Assembly: GCA_018716085.1 (NCBI GenBank)
Contig: DVKK01000043.1
Location: forward strand, 1-44,553
Length of the DNA stretch: 44,553 bases
From: Candidatus Ornithoclostridium excrementipullorum
GTDB taxonomy: Bacteria; Bacillota; Clostridia; Christensenellales; UBA3700
Direction of reading: 5' to 3'
The position numbers were made by a program, and so were the translations under genes. Below are positions 23,745 to 32,048 of this stretch, one piece after another; position 1 is the stretch's first letter, and the number at the start of each line of letters is the position of its first letter. The notes under the pieces are model-generated. The model was not told the DNA's origin and ran no database searches. It was given only the letters and a program-made list of their open reading frames with translations.

Positions 23745-24418
23745 ATCGCCACCGCCAGAGCCGCGAGCGCGATCGAGATCGCTATATATACGGCGTCTTT
23801 CCATTGAAATTTTACCGGTTTATAGATCGTATACCGAGCCTTTTTCGTGGTAAAGCCCCTCGTTTCCACGCTCAGCGCGAGCGTATCCGATATATTGACC
23901 AATCTCATGACGAACGGCACCATGAACGCGCGGTAGAATATTTTGGGATTCACAGGCGATCCCGCGCCGCGCGTGCGCATCGCCTCCCTCACCTGCCGGA
24001 CTTCCTTTGCGAGCAAAGGAAAAAACGACAGCGCTATCATCATGCCGAGGGTTATCGCCCGCGGCACGCGAAGCTGCGACAGATTGCGCATGAGCTTTAC
24101 CGGCGCGAGCCCAAGCCCGGGTATGACCGCGGCGCATACCGACAAGATGCGGCTTACCATTGCCAGCGCGAGATCGGAATTGTCCGAAAAAGCATATGTA
24201 AGCCCCCCGAACAGCGCGGTAAAGGCCGCCGCAACGGGAAGCACCGCAAGGCACGCCTTCCAATAACCGAAGCAAAGCAACAACAGCCACGTGGCTCCCG
24301 CATAGACGAACGAATTGACCGTCTTGGCGGTGACCATGCCCACGATCAGCACTACCAGAGAGGCGAGAACTCCCGCTACGGGATATATCGGATTTTTGAC
24401 TTGCAGCCGTTCGCTCAC
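23741..24418 (-). CDS. ecfT: ECF transporter transmembrane component EcfT (CbiQ family)
   Basis: The 225-residue membrane protein has about five or six hydrophobic segments. It carries the two short Arg-Gly motifs of EcfT coupling helices, AMRTRGAG and SVETRGFT, which dock onto the ATPases. Its role is to couple ATP hydrolysis to movement of the substrate-binding S component. It overlaps the S-component gene upstream and the ATPase gene downstream by 4 bp each, so the three are translated as a set. The protein is slightly shorter than housekeeping EcfT proteins of vitamin transporters (about 260 residues), as expected for a dedicated system. Confidence 0.9.
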   Translation of the reverse strand: MSERLQVKNPIYPVAGVLASLVVLIVGMVTAKTVNSFVYAGATWLLLLCFGYWKACLAVLPVAAAFTALFGGLTYAFSDNSDLALAMVSRILSVCAAVIPGLGLAPVKLMRNLSQLRVPRAITLGMMIALSFFPLLAKEVRQVREAMRTRGAGSPVNPKIFYRAFMVPFVMRLVNISDTLALSVETRGFTTKKARYTIYKPVKFQWKDAVYIAISIALAALAVAI

Positions 24419-25179
24419 TTTTTCAGCACTCCCGATTTTTTGAGTTCACGCGCGATCTTCAGCCCTATCAACGCTCCTATGAACGCTATCGCGACCGCGG
24501 CAAGACTTACGCCGACCGCGACCCACGGATGTTCGATCGCGGCAAGTCTGTAAACCGACTCGGACCCGAAGATCATAATGTGCCCGAGATATACCGGGAT
24601 GCTGACGGGAATGAACAGCGCCGCCCCGAGATAGCATGCGAGGTCTTTCCCGTATCCCCTGAATATCGCAAATATCAGGACCTCGACTATGATGCCGCTT
24701 ATGAGATTGGTTATGAACATCTCCTGCGCCATAAAGAGCAAAAACACGCCCGTGAAGATCGACATGAGGAACAGAGAGCCCGTCTTGCGCACCTTCATCA
24801 GCCCTATCGCGGGGAAAACCGAGAATTGCAGCGCCGTGACCACCTGCGCTATCCCGAATACGGGCACCTGCGACACGAAGACCATGACCGCGCTTGTCAG
24901 CAGCATGGCAGCGGATATCACGGCGAGGAACACTATATCCTTGACCTTCCAGTCAAAATACTTTTCCCAAAACCTGCCCGCCGCGCTCTTTTTGCGTACG
25001 GTGGTATCGATATTTTCGTCTTCGCCGTCGCCGCCGATCCCGGCGTTCTCCGCGTCTTTCGGCGCGTCGGATATGTCTTTTGCCTCTTCTTCGGTTTTTT
25101 CGGCAGACTGCGCCGAGCCCGCCACGGAAGCGAGCAGATCGCTCTCCTCTCCGAAACTTCTATCCTTTTCTTCGTTCAT
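24415..25179 (-). CDS. ECF transporter S component, MptD / Trep_Strep family
   Basis: This is predicted to be the substrate-binding membrane subunit of the ECF importer. The 254 residues begin with an unusual acidic cytosolic tail of about 75 residues (many Glu/Asp, EKTEEEAKDISDAPKDAENA). About six membrane segments follow from residue 80 (VKDIVFLAVISAAMLL, VYLGHIMIFGSESVY). The later pattern fits the MptD (Trep_Strep) family, whose substrate is not firmly known. The start overlaps the end of the upstream ABC gene by 20 bp. Confidence is high for an ECF S component and moderate for the family. The acidic tail is not part of the core fold. Confidence 0.82.
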   Translation of the reverse strand: MNEEKDRSFGEESDLLASVAGSAQSAEKTEEEAKDISDAPKDAENAGIGGDGEDENIDTTVRKKSAAGRFWEKYFDWKVKDIVFLAVISAAMLLTSAVMVFVSQVPVFGIAQVVTALQFSVFPAIGLMKVRKTGSLFLMSIFTGVFLLFMAQEMFITNLISGIIVEVLIFAIFRGYGKDLACYLGAALFIPVSIPVYLGHIMIFGSESVYRLAAIEHPWVAVGVSLAAVAIAFIGALIGLKIARELKKSGVLKK

Positions 25180-26857
25180 CGGTCATGACTCCTTTTTCTA
25201 TTTTGTAAACTCTGTCCGCGATCGCCATAGTGGACTCGCGGTGTGATACCAGTATTATCGCTTTGTCGCTGCGGCAGTCCTTGAGCGCTTTGAGGATAAT
25301 CCCCTCGTTGATACTGTCCACGTTGCTTGTGGGCTCGTCGAGAAGTATAAGTCTGCCGTCGTGCAAAAACGCCCGCGCAAGCCCTATCCTCTGCTTCTCT
25401 CCCGCGGAAAGATTGTCGCCCAAAGCTCCTACCTTCGTGTCGTAGCCGTCGGGCAGAGATTCTATGAACTCGTGCACGGAAGCCTTGCGGCATGCCTCTT
25501 TCAGTTCTTCGTCCGTCGCGTCGTATTTCGCTATGCGCAGGTTGTCGGCGATGCTCTCGTCGAAAAGATAAGTGCTCTGCGACACCATGGCTACGTTGTC
25601 GGTAAGGCTGTCGCTGTTGATACGGTCCACGTCCGTGCCGTCGTATTCTATCGAGCCGGAATCCTTTTCCCAAAATCTCATCAACAGTTTGAGCAGGGTG
25701 GATTTTCCGCAACCGCTCGCGCCTACGATACCCACGATCTCACCCGCTTCGGCGTGCATACATACTTCGTTCAGCACGCGCTTGTCCCGTTCGTAACTGA
25801 AGCACAGATCCTTGGTTTCGACGCGGTGGAAATCCATGTCCGTGCCGTCCGTTACGGGTTCGACGGCAGGCTTTTCGGCAAGAAGTTTCAGAACTCTGTC
25901 GCCGCTGGCGAACGTCTGCGTAAGATTGCCCGGCAGAGCGGATATCGCTATGACGGGTCCGAACGATCCGAACACCGCAACGACTCCTATTATCATCTTT
26001 CCTATGCTCAAAGCTCCGGCGGAAACTAAAACTATGCCCACGATCAAAGTGAGTATTATGAACACGGATACGAAAATTTCGGTAATCCCCGCCGCCGTCG
26101 CCGTCTTGCGTTTTATCTTCTTGGTATAGTCCAGAAGCACGTCGCTCCTGCGGTCCACCTCGGCAAGTCTTTCCTTTTCGGCGTTATTGAGGACTATGTC
26201 TTTCACGCCCTTTATGCTGTCGAGAAAATAAGCGTTGAACGACGAAAACTCTTTCCTGTATCCCACGCCGCCCGAACGCAGCAGCGACGACGATATCACG
26301 GGAAGGACGACTCCTATCGCGAAGTATCCGACAAGCGCCGCCAGCGCCAGATACCATGACGACGCGAATCCCACGAACAGGAACACTGCGGTCGAGACGA
26401 CCGCCGCGATACATATCGGCGATATGGTATGAGCATAGAACACTTCGAGCGTTTCTATATCGGAGGTGATCATCGCGATGATCGCGCCTTTGCGTTTGGA
26501 TTCGAGTTTCGCGGGACAGAGCACGCGCAGCGCGCCGAATATCTTGTCGCGCAGCACCGCGAGCAACCTGAACGCTATGTAATGGTTGCAATACTGTTCC
26601 GCATACCGCAGCAGGCCTCTGAGCACGCCGCAGCCCACGGCGAGACCGATTATCAGACCGTAAGACATGGCGATCTGTTCGCCGAGAGCCTTCGCTATGC
26701 CTATCGCGCCGAAAAGCGTCACTCCCATCGCGCTGATAAAGCCCAGGCTGCCGTTGACGACGGCAAAGACCATGATGTAAGCGAGCGATCCCAACAGCAC
26801 GATCAGCCGCGCCATTATCTTTGCTCCGCCCGCTCTTTCCGCATTATTCTTTTTCAT
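25160..26857 (-). CDS. ABC transporter, fused permease and ATPase (CydC-like half)
   Basis: This is a 565-residue half-transporter of the type I exporter fold. Six membrane helices span residues about 15-300, followed by an ATPase domain with Walker A GASGCGKST, signature LSAGEKQR and Walker B LILLDEPTSNVD. It most likely pairs with the preceding gene product as a heterodimer, as CydC does with CydD. The ATG MKKNNAER overlaps the upstream stop by 14 bp, and the end overlaps the S-component gene by 20 bp. Adjacent half-exporters beside an ECF importer are unusual. The exported or moved substrate is not deducible. Confidence 0.9.
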   Translation of the reverse strand: MKKNNAERAGGAKIMARLIVLLGSLAYIMVFAVVNGSLGFISAMGVTLFGAIGIAKALGEQIAMSYGLIIGLAVGCGVLRGLLRYAEQYCNHYIAFRLLAVLRDKIFGALRVLCPAKLESKRKGAIIAMITSDIETLEVFYAHTISPICIAAVVSTAVFLFVGFASSWYLALAALVGYFAIGVVLPVISSSLLRSGGVGYRKEFSSFNAYFLDSIKGVKDIVLNNAEKERLAEVDRRSDVLLDYTKKIKRKTATAAGITEIFVSVFIILTLIVGIVLVSAGALSIGKMIIGVVAVFGSFGPVIAISALPGNLTQTFASGDRVLKLLAEKPAVEPVTDGTDMDFHRVETKDLCFSYERDKRVLNEVCMHAEAGEIVGIVGASGCGKSTLLKLLMRFWEKDSGSIEYDGTDVDRINSDSLTDNVAMVSQSTYLFDESIADNLRIAKYDATDEELKEACRKASVHEFIESLPDGYDTKVGALGDNLSAGEKQRIGLARAFLHDGRLILLDEPTSNVDSINEGIILKALKDCRSDKAIILVSHRESTMAIADRVYKIEKGVMTDERRKG

Positions 26858-28583
26858 TGCCTTCGCCCTCCCCGAGATAGCCCTCTTCCAGCGCTTTCTG
26901 CGTATTGTACAGCGAAGCGTAATCACCGCCGAGCGCCATCAGCTCGGCGTGCGATCCGCACTCTTTGACCTTGCCTTCCGCCATAAAATATATCTTGTCC
27001 GCCCTGACTACGTTGGCGAGCCTGTGGGATATGACTATCACGTTTTTGCTCTTCGAGAGTTTTTCCACGTTGTCCATTATCACAGCCTCGCTGTCGGCGT
27101 CGATATTGGAAGTCGCCTCGTCGAACACGTATACGTCCTTGTCCGCAACGAGATTTACCGCCAGGGCCAGCCTCTGTTTCTGCCCGCCCGAGATATTGCC
27201 TCCGTCCTCCGCGACGATCTTGTCGGGTCCGCCCTCTTCGCGTACGAACCGCGCAAGATCGACTTTTTCGAGCGCGTCGTATATCTCTTCGTCGGTAACG
27301 TCCGGCTTTGCAAGACGGAAATTGGACCTTACGCTCTCGTTGAATATATAAGTGTTGTACGACACTATCGCAAGTTTGGAATACCAGCTCGCGCGCGACG
27401 CTTTTTCTATCGGCATTCCTCCGACCTCCACGCCGCCTTCACGCGCTCTGTACGCGCCGCCGATGAGATTGACGACGGTCGACTTGCCGCAGCCGCTTTC
27501 GCCGACGATGGCTGTAAATCCCGTCCGAGGAAAAGACATCGTCACGTCTTCGAGCACGTCGCGTTTGCCGTCGTACGAGAACGTGACGCCGAGCAATTCT
27601 ATGCTCGGATCGGAAACTTCCCCGTCGCCCCACTGCGGCTCTTTCGCTTCGAGTATTTCCAATATCTTTCTTCCCGCGCTCGCTCCGTTCATCGCCACGT
27701 GGAACGCGCTGCCCAGACTGCGCAGCGGCAGGAAAAATTCCACCGCGACGAGCACGAGGAACAGCGCAGAAAACGGATCGCCGCCCTGCGTTACGCCGTA
27801 GACCGCCAGCGCAATGCCAGCGCCCGCGCCGCCATACGCGACGAGATCCATTATCGTCGTGCTTGCAAGCTGCATCACGAGCACTTTCATCGTTATCTTG
27901 CGGAATTCCTCGGCGCTCTCGTTTATCTGCGCATGCTTGCTCGCGTCGGCTTTGAATATTTTCAGCTCTTTCAGTCCTTGCACGCTGTCGAGAAAAATAT
28001 CGCCCATCGACGTATATTTGCCCCAATATTTCGCAAATATCTTCTTCGCGTATTTCGACACCGCCACGATCGACACGGGAATGAGCGGCACGCATACTAT
28101 CAGCATGACCGCCGTGCGCCAGTCCAACGGTACGCAGATCGCAAACAGAATGAACGGGGCTATCATCGAATAGAAGAACTGCGGCAGATATGTGGAATAA
28201 TACAGATCGAGCTGTTCTATCCCCTCTACGCCCACCTGCGTCATGCCCGCCATCGTGGCTTTTTCGGACGACCTTACGCCGAGTCGCAGCATCTTGTCGT
28301 AAGCGCGTGCGCGCAGGTCTTTTTTTACGTGCGCCCCGAGCGTGTTCTTGAACTCGTTGGTGAGCTTGGTGATACAGAACCTTAGCGCTATGCATACCGA
28401 CGCTATCGCGGCGGGAGCTATGTACTCCGCCGCGCCCGCGCCGTCGGCGGCGAGCCTGACGGCATAACATATACACGCCGTGATGCCGAGATTCGCGAGC
28501 AGTCCGACGATCATCGCCAAAACCGAATACGCTATATATTTACGGTTGCCGCCCAAAAGTCCGAGCAGATCTTTGTCAAGCAT
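26844..28583 (-). CDS. ABC transporter, fused permease and ATPase (CydD-like half)
   Basis: The 579-residue half-transporter has an N-terminal membrane domain of six helices (residues about 15-310). The ATPase domain has Walker A GESGCGKST, signature ISGGQKQR and Walker B VYVFDEATSNID. The start MLDKDLLGL overlaps the end of the YgbA-family gene by 8 bp. A longer in-frame start inside that gene was rejected because it would read its lysine-rich tail in the wrong frame. It forms a probable heterodimer with the next gene. Both ATPase sites keep all core motifs, so neither looks degenerate. Confidence 0.9.
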   Translation of the reverse strand: MLDKDLLGLLGGNRKYIAYSVLAMIVGLLANLGITACICYAVRLAADGAGAAEYIAPAAIASVCIALRFCITKLTNEFKNTLGAHVKKDLRARAYDKMLRLGVRSSEKATMAGMTQVGVEGIEQLDLYYSTYLPQFFYSMIAPFILFAICVPLDWRTAVMLIVCVPLIPVSIVAVSKYAKKIFAKYWGKYTSMGDIFLDSVQGLKELKIFKADASKHAQINESAEEFRKITMKVLVMQLASTTIMDLVAYGGAGAGIALAVYGVTQGGDPFSALFLVLVAVEFFLPLRSLGSAFHVAMNGASAGRKILEILEAKEPQWGDGEVSDPSIELLGVTFSYDGKRDVLEDVTMSFPRTGFTAIVGESGCGKSTVVNLIGGAYRAREGGVEVGGMPIEKASRASWYSKLAIVSYNTYIFNESVRSNFRLAKPDVTDEEIYDALEKVDLARFVREEGGPDKIVAEDGGNISGGQKQRLALAVNLVADKDVYVFDEATSNIDADSEAVIMDNVEKLSKSKNVIVISHRLANVVRADKIYFMAEGKVKECGSHAELMALGGDYASLYNTQKALEEGYLGEGEGNEKE

Positions 28584-28974
28584 CGCTATCCTCTCCTCCC
28601 GCGTCTTTTTTCGGCTCTTTCGCCTTCGCTTCGCGCGCTTTGCGCTTTTCTTCTTTCGCGTCCGCACGTTTTGTTTTCAGGGTCTCCGACAAATGCGCGA
28701 ACGCTGTTATCGGATGAGAAAACATCAGCCTCGGTCCCGAGTAACGCATCACTTCGGATATCCGCGCGCGCATATCGGGCTTGTAACAATGTATCTTGCA
28801 GTTGGAACAAAACGGCTTTTCGTCGCCGAACGGGCACCTCTCCCTGCGCTGTTCGACGTATGCCGCCAGCTCCGCGCAGTCGGAACACAGCTCTCCCTTT
28901 TTCGTCTTGTGCCTGCCTCTGCAATACATCCCGATCATCAGCCGTACGATCTCGAGATCTTTTTGCTTTTCCAT
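28576..28974 (-). CDS. YgbA_NO (nitrous oxide-stimulated promoter) family protein
   Basis: The 132-residue cytoplasmic protein has a conserved cysteine-rich core: YCRGRH, CSDCAEL, RCPFGDEKPFCSNCKIHCY and VMRYSGPRLM. The CxxC, CxxCxxxC layout suits metal or Fe-S binding. The family is named for promoters that respond to nitrogen oxides, and E. coli YgbA is in the NO-responsive NsrR regulon. Its biochemical role is poorly defined. The last 35 residues are a Lys/Glu-rich tail. It is the first gene of the ABC/ECF operon, with AGAGGTG 10 bp before the ATG, behind a promoter with two tandem operators. Placing it first suggests a sensing or accessory role for the transport system. Confidence 0.88.
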   Translation of the reverse strand: MEKQKDLEIVRLMIGMYCRGRHKTKKGELCSDCAELAAYVEQRRERCPFGDEKPFCSNCKIHCYKPDMRARISEVMRYSGPRLMFSHPITAFAHLSETLKTKRADAKEEKRKAREAKAKEPKKDAGGEDSDA

Positions 28975-28994
28975 CAGTCTGTCACCTCTATGCG

Positions 28995-29031
28995 GTTAGC
29001 GGCTGCTACCTTATGGTTAGCATACGCTAAC
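28995..29031. promoter_or_regulatory. Two tandem operators GTTAGC-N4-GCTAAC
   Basis: GTTAGC-GGCT-GCTACC (28995-29010) and GTTAGC-ATAC-GCTAAC (29016-29031) are dyads of the same form, one with a single mismatch. Their centres are 21 bp apart, two helical turns. They cover the region from the predicted transcription start to the leader of the YgbA/ABC/ECF operon, so a bound dimeric repressor (TetR-like is likely) would block transcription. No such regulator gene lies in the window. Confidence 0.75.
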
Positions 29032-29043
29032 ATTCACGCCTCA

Positions 29044-29072
29044 ATTATATAGTCTTTCAAAGAAAAACGCAA
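29044..29072 (-). promoter_or_regulatory. Promoter of the YgbA/ABC/ECF operon
   Basis: TTGCGT (29072-29067), a 17-bp spacer and a perfect TATAAT (29049-29044) lie on the minus strand. The predicted start is near 29037, immediately before the tandem operators and about 63 bp from the first ATG. Confidence 0.7.
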
Positions 29073-29200
29073 ACAAAATAACAGGGTATCTTCGATTTTT
29101 TCGCGCAAAGCCGGCTTATCGGCACAAAAGCGTCGGAAAATCCCGTCCCGCTTTCTTTGGAGCGGCATACCGTCCCGAAACGTATTTCTGCCGCAGTCTT

Positions 29201-30106
29201 TTAAGAAAGCGCAATATCGCAGAATATCGGATAGTGATCAGTCATCGCAAGCCCCTTGCTCTCGTCGAAAAACGGCGCGGTGACGATCTCGAATCTCAGA
29301 GGCGTCGCGCCGACGCCCTCCATGAATATGTGATCCCACAGATTGTCGCTGTGTTCCTCCACGAATCCTTCGTCGCAGACGACCCGCACTCCGTCGGAAT
29401 ATTTTACGTCTTCGGCGCCCGTGACCGAGAGTATGTCGCCGTAATTCGATCCTTCGCCGTAGTCTTCGTTTTCGAGTACGTTGTAATCTCCCGCGGCGAA
29501 CACCGGGCAGCCGTACTCTTCGACGATCTCGTCCATCTTTGCGGCAAGTTCGCGTATCTGCGATGAACGGTAACGCACCTTGTTTTCTTCCGTGCCGAGA
29601 TCGAAATGCGTGGAAGTGAGCGCAAATCTTTCGCCCTCCGCGGTTTCGAAAACTCCCCATGCGACGGCGCGGCAGCCGCTGTTGTCTTTCTGCGAATATT
29701 CGAAATAGCCGCTGTCCACGACGGTCAGCCTGTCTGCGGAGTATATGATATTCGTCTTGATCTTTCCTTCGTGCAGAAAGGCGTACTCCCCTTCTATCCT
29801 GTCGGAGAGATATTTGTACCAATCTCCGCACAGCTCCTGCAAAGCGACCGCGTCGGGAGAGTAATGTGCAAAAAACTCGTCCGCCATTTGAGCGCGGTGC
29901 GGTACGGGCGTGCCTCCCCACGACTCCATATGGACCAGCATATTGACGGACATGATCCTCACGTCCGTACCGTCGGCACGGGTCGCGTCCTGCTGCCTGA
30001 GAGAATCGAACGCCCATTCGGGATAATCCTCCGTCGAACAGGCGCACAGACAGAGAAGCAGCGCGACAAGCATTACTGCGACGGCGACACCCGCAAATCT
30101 CCTCAT
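29201..30106 (-). CDS. Endonuclease/exonuclease/phosphatase-fold lipoprotein
   Basis: The 301-residue protein has a signal peptide and lipobox (LCLCAC, Cys about 22). An EEP domain follows: IMSVNML, the metal-binding Glu in VALQELCG, the His in TSTHFDLG, AGDYNVLEN (equivalent to GDFN) and the C-terminal catalytic TDHYPIF. All core residues are present. Such enzymes hydrolyse phosphodiesters, as in DNases, sphingomyelinases and inositol phosphatases. An outer-surface location suggests use of extracellular nucleic acid or phospholipid, but the substrate is unknown. GAGAGG lies 5 bp before the ATG at 30106. It follows the next lipoprotein gene on the same strand, with a strong hairpin between them. 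Confidence 0.88.
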   Translation of the reverse strand: MRRFAGVAVAVMLVALLLCLCACSTEDYPEWAFDSLRQQDATRADGTDVRIMSVNMLVHMESWGGTPVPHRAQMADEFFAHYSPDAVALQELCGDWYKYLSDRIEGEYAFLHEGKIKTNIIYSADRLTVVDSGYFEYSQKDNSGCRAVAWGVFETAEGERFALTSTHFDLGTEENKVRYRSSQIRELAAKMDEIVEEYGCPVFAAGDYNVLENEDYGEGSNYGDILSVTGAEDVKYSDGVRVVCDEGFVEEHSDNLWDHIFMEGVGATPLRFEIVTAPFFDESKGLAMTDHYPIFCDIALS

Positions 30107-30136
30107 GTTACCTCTCCGTCCCATCTCGCAAGGACG

Positions 30137-30169
30137 AAAAGACCCGCGGCTTGCGCGGGTCTTGCCTTT
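30137..30169. terminator. Terminator hairpin between two lipoprotein genes
   Basis: AAGACCCGC / GCGGGTCTT (30139-30147 and 30155-30163) with a 7-base loop is followed on the minus strand by TTTTCG and on the plus strand by GCCTTTTT. It ends the propeller-lipoprotein transcript. Confidence 0.8.
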
Positions 30170-30175
30170 TTCGTA

Positions 30176-31681
30176 TTATTGCTCTTCTTCGGGAGCGGGA
30201 TAAGTGTCTATATACTTTTCCTTATCCGCGTCCGTCATGAACTTGGGGATACGTCCGTCCTCGGTCTTGTCCGAGCTTTCGTATCCGCTTGCGATCGCGC
30301 TCTCCGCGAGGACTACGTTGTTGGGTTCGGCGGAATAGTCGTCGAGATCCACAAAGAACGTGTATCCGAAGGTGTTGTCGATATAGAACACCTTGTCTTC
30401 GAGGATCGTGGGCGGCAGCCACGAAGTGCTGATATCCGCTTCGCTGATCAGGTATGCGCTCGGTTTGCTTCCGTCGGAAAGCCCGAGGTGCGCCATATAC
30501 AGATTATTGCTCGCCACATAATAGAGGGTATCGGTCGCCACGTCGTATTCTATGACCGTCGGAGAGGCCGAGAAGGAATATTCGAGCTCCTCCGTGACCT
30601 GTACGCCTTCGTCGTTGATGCTGTAAACCGTGAACAGCGACGACGCTATCACGCCCACGCCCTTGTCGAGCCCGATGTGGATGACGGACGAGAGCGCGCT
30701 CTCGGCAAGCTTGACTTCCGCCGCAGGATCGAAAGAAGGCTGCGTGCCGGTAAATTTGTATCCGAAGGTACGCGCAGTGGAATCGACGCCCGCCGCAGCG
30801 GCCTTGGTATAGTACAGCACCACTCCGTCGCTGTCCTCGCCCACGCCGAGCAGCGCTATCGTATAACGGTGTTCTCTGTCGGCGATCTCGTTTTCGTCGG
30901 CGCTCCACGTATATTCGTCGATGAGTTTTATCGGATCTCCTCCGTCGGTCGCATAAAGCACGTTGGTGCTGACGTTCTCGTTGTCGGACGCTTTAAGGTA
31001 GAAGATATAGTCCTTCACCGATCCCTCCGCGCCGACTTCGTAAGTGTCGTTGTGGTTGAACATAACGGCGGTCACTTCCTCGTCGATCACGGTCGCGGAT
31101 TCCGAAACGGACGTCGCGTCATACGTGACCTTGTACAGCGTGTTGCTCGTGTAATAGATCAAAGCGCTGTCGGTAAATACGTATTGAACGCTCGCTCCCT
31201 CCACCATCGTGATCATCTGCGTTTCGGTACCGTCGGTCCTTGTACGGTAATATTCGAGAAAATCGACCTGAACGACTCCGTCGCGGTCGGTCCTGGTCGT
31301 GGGGGTAACGTAATATATCCAGTCGCCGAAGACGTAGATGCCGCCGTCGGTATAGGACGTCTTGAACATCTTGGGCACGACCACCGCCGTATCTGTGAGA
31401 GATCCGTCTTCCGCGATCCTGCTCTTCATGATGCTGCCCTTGACGGAAGCCTGTCCGAAGTAGTTGTCTTCCGGCGCGGTCAAAGTCGACGTGTCGTCGT
31501 TGCCGTTGATGAAATAGAGATACTCTCCCTGTCTTACCGCGAGGGAGCCGTTACCGGTCACCACGGCGTCGGAATCGGTGCCCATGACCGGTCCCCAGGT
31601 AAAGTCCTGACAGGCGGCGAATACCGCAACCGCGCAGACGAGCAACGCGACGATCAGAACTCTTTTTAACACTTTCGCCAT
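30176..31681 (-). CDS. Lipoprotein, probable beta-propeller (function unknown)
   Basis: The 501-residue protein has a signal peptide and lipobox (VFAAC, Cys23). The mature part is beta-rich, with repeated blade-like patterns ending in aromatic pairs (GEYLYFIN, GDWIYYVTP, DSALIYYTS, DTLYYVAS, DKVFYIDN). It resembles the DUF5050/six-bladed propeller repeats of Clostridia. No catalytic residues were recognised. It ends in an acidic tail PAPEEEQ. AGGAG lies 7 bp before the ATG and a good promoter lies at 31734-31762. It is likely a surface sensor or ligand-binding lipoprotein, but this is inferred from architecture only. Confidence 0.8.
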   Translation of the reverse strand: MAKVLKRVLIVALLVCAVAVFAACQDFTWGPVMGTDSDAVVTGNGSLAVRQGEYLYFINGNDDTSTLTAPEDNYFGQASVKGSIMKSRIAEDGSLTDTAVVVPKMFKTSYTDGGIYVFGDWIYYVTPTTRTDRDGVVQVDFLEYYRTRTDGTETQMITMVEGASVQYVFTDSALIYYTSNTLYKVTYDATSVSESATVIDEEVTAVMFNHNDTYEVGAEGSVKDYIFYLKASDNENVSTNVLYATDGGDPIKLIDEYTWSADENEIADREHRYTIALLGVGEDSDGVVLYYTKAAAAGVDSTARTFGYKFTGTQPSFDPAAEVKLAESALSSVIHIGLDKGVGVIASSLFTVYSINDEGVQVTEELEYSFSASPTVIEYDVATDTLYYVASNNLYMAHLGLSDGSKPSAYLISEADISTSWLPPTILEDKVFYIDNTFGYTFFVDLDDYSAEPNNVVLAESAIASGYESSDKTEDGRIPKFMTDADKEKYIDTYPAPEEEQ

Positions 31682-31693
31682 TTTTTACTCCTG

Positions 31694-31717
31694 TATATGC
31701 CGATATAACGGCGTATA
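31694..31717. repeat. Dyad TATAnGCCG-N6-CGGCnTATA in the lipoprotein leader
   Basis: Nine-base arms (31694-31702 and 31709-31717) surround a 6-bp spacer. They sit in the 5' leader just upstream of the AGGAG site of the propeller lipoprotein. It could be an operator or an RNA hairpin near the ribosome-binding site. Confidence 0.4.
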
Positions 31718-31733
31718 TTTTACAAGTATATAC

Positions 31734-31762
31734 ATTATAATATACCGCCCGATAATTGGCAA
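31734..31762 (-). promoter_or_regulatory. Promoter of the propeller lipoprotein gene
   Basis: TTGCCA (31762-31757), a 17-bp spacer and a perfect TATAAT (31739-31734) lie on the minus strand, about 53 bp upstream of the ATG. Confidence 0.7.
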
Positions 31763-31811
31763 ACGATTTTGCGGCAAAAAAATACCTCTCGGGCGCCGAA
31801 AGGAGGGAAAT

Positions 31812-32048
31812 ATGAAGAAATTCGCTTTGAGCGGAGGTTTTCCGCGCAGAGAACGCGGAGGAGAAAACGCCGACGGAGCCGCGCAAAGCATGCTGTTGTC
31901 CGCGCTTCTGTCGTCCGCACGGCAGAATGACGGCGGTACGGAACGACGAGGGGAAACCCCTGCGACGGAGGCATCCGCAACGGACGTTTCCTCCGCCCCG
32001 CCATATTACGAAGAACTGCTCTCCAAAGCCGAGGAACGGCCGTCATGA
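31812..32048 (+). CDS. Small protein of unknown function (78 aa)
   Basis: The sequence was not recognised. The product is hydrophilic and probably largely disordered. It has a basic N-terminus (MKKFALSGGFPRRERG), one short hydrophobic stretch (SMLLSALLSSA, residues about 26-36), a Thr/Ala/Ser-rich middle and an ending with PPYYEELLSKAEE. It has no cysteines and no membrane segment. The main support is a near-perfect AAAGGAGGG ribosome-binding site 4 bp before the ATG, which chance frames do not usually have. The stop overlaps the end of the convergent ung gene by 6 bp. A weak promoter (TTGGCA at 31756, spacer 17) would overlap the divergent lipoprotein promoter. Confidence 0.65.
   Translation: MKKFALSGGFPRRERGGENADGAAQSMLLSALLSSARQNDGGTERRGETPATEASATDVSSAPPYYEELLSKAEERPS

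Noticed and set aside
29606-31669. A 687-codon plus-strand frame opposite two lipoprotein genes
   Set aside because: It spans a terminator and the promoterless side of two well-supported minus-strand genes. It is an antisense shadow.
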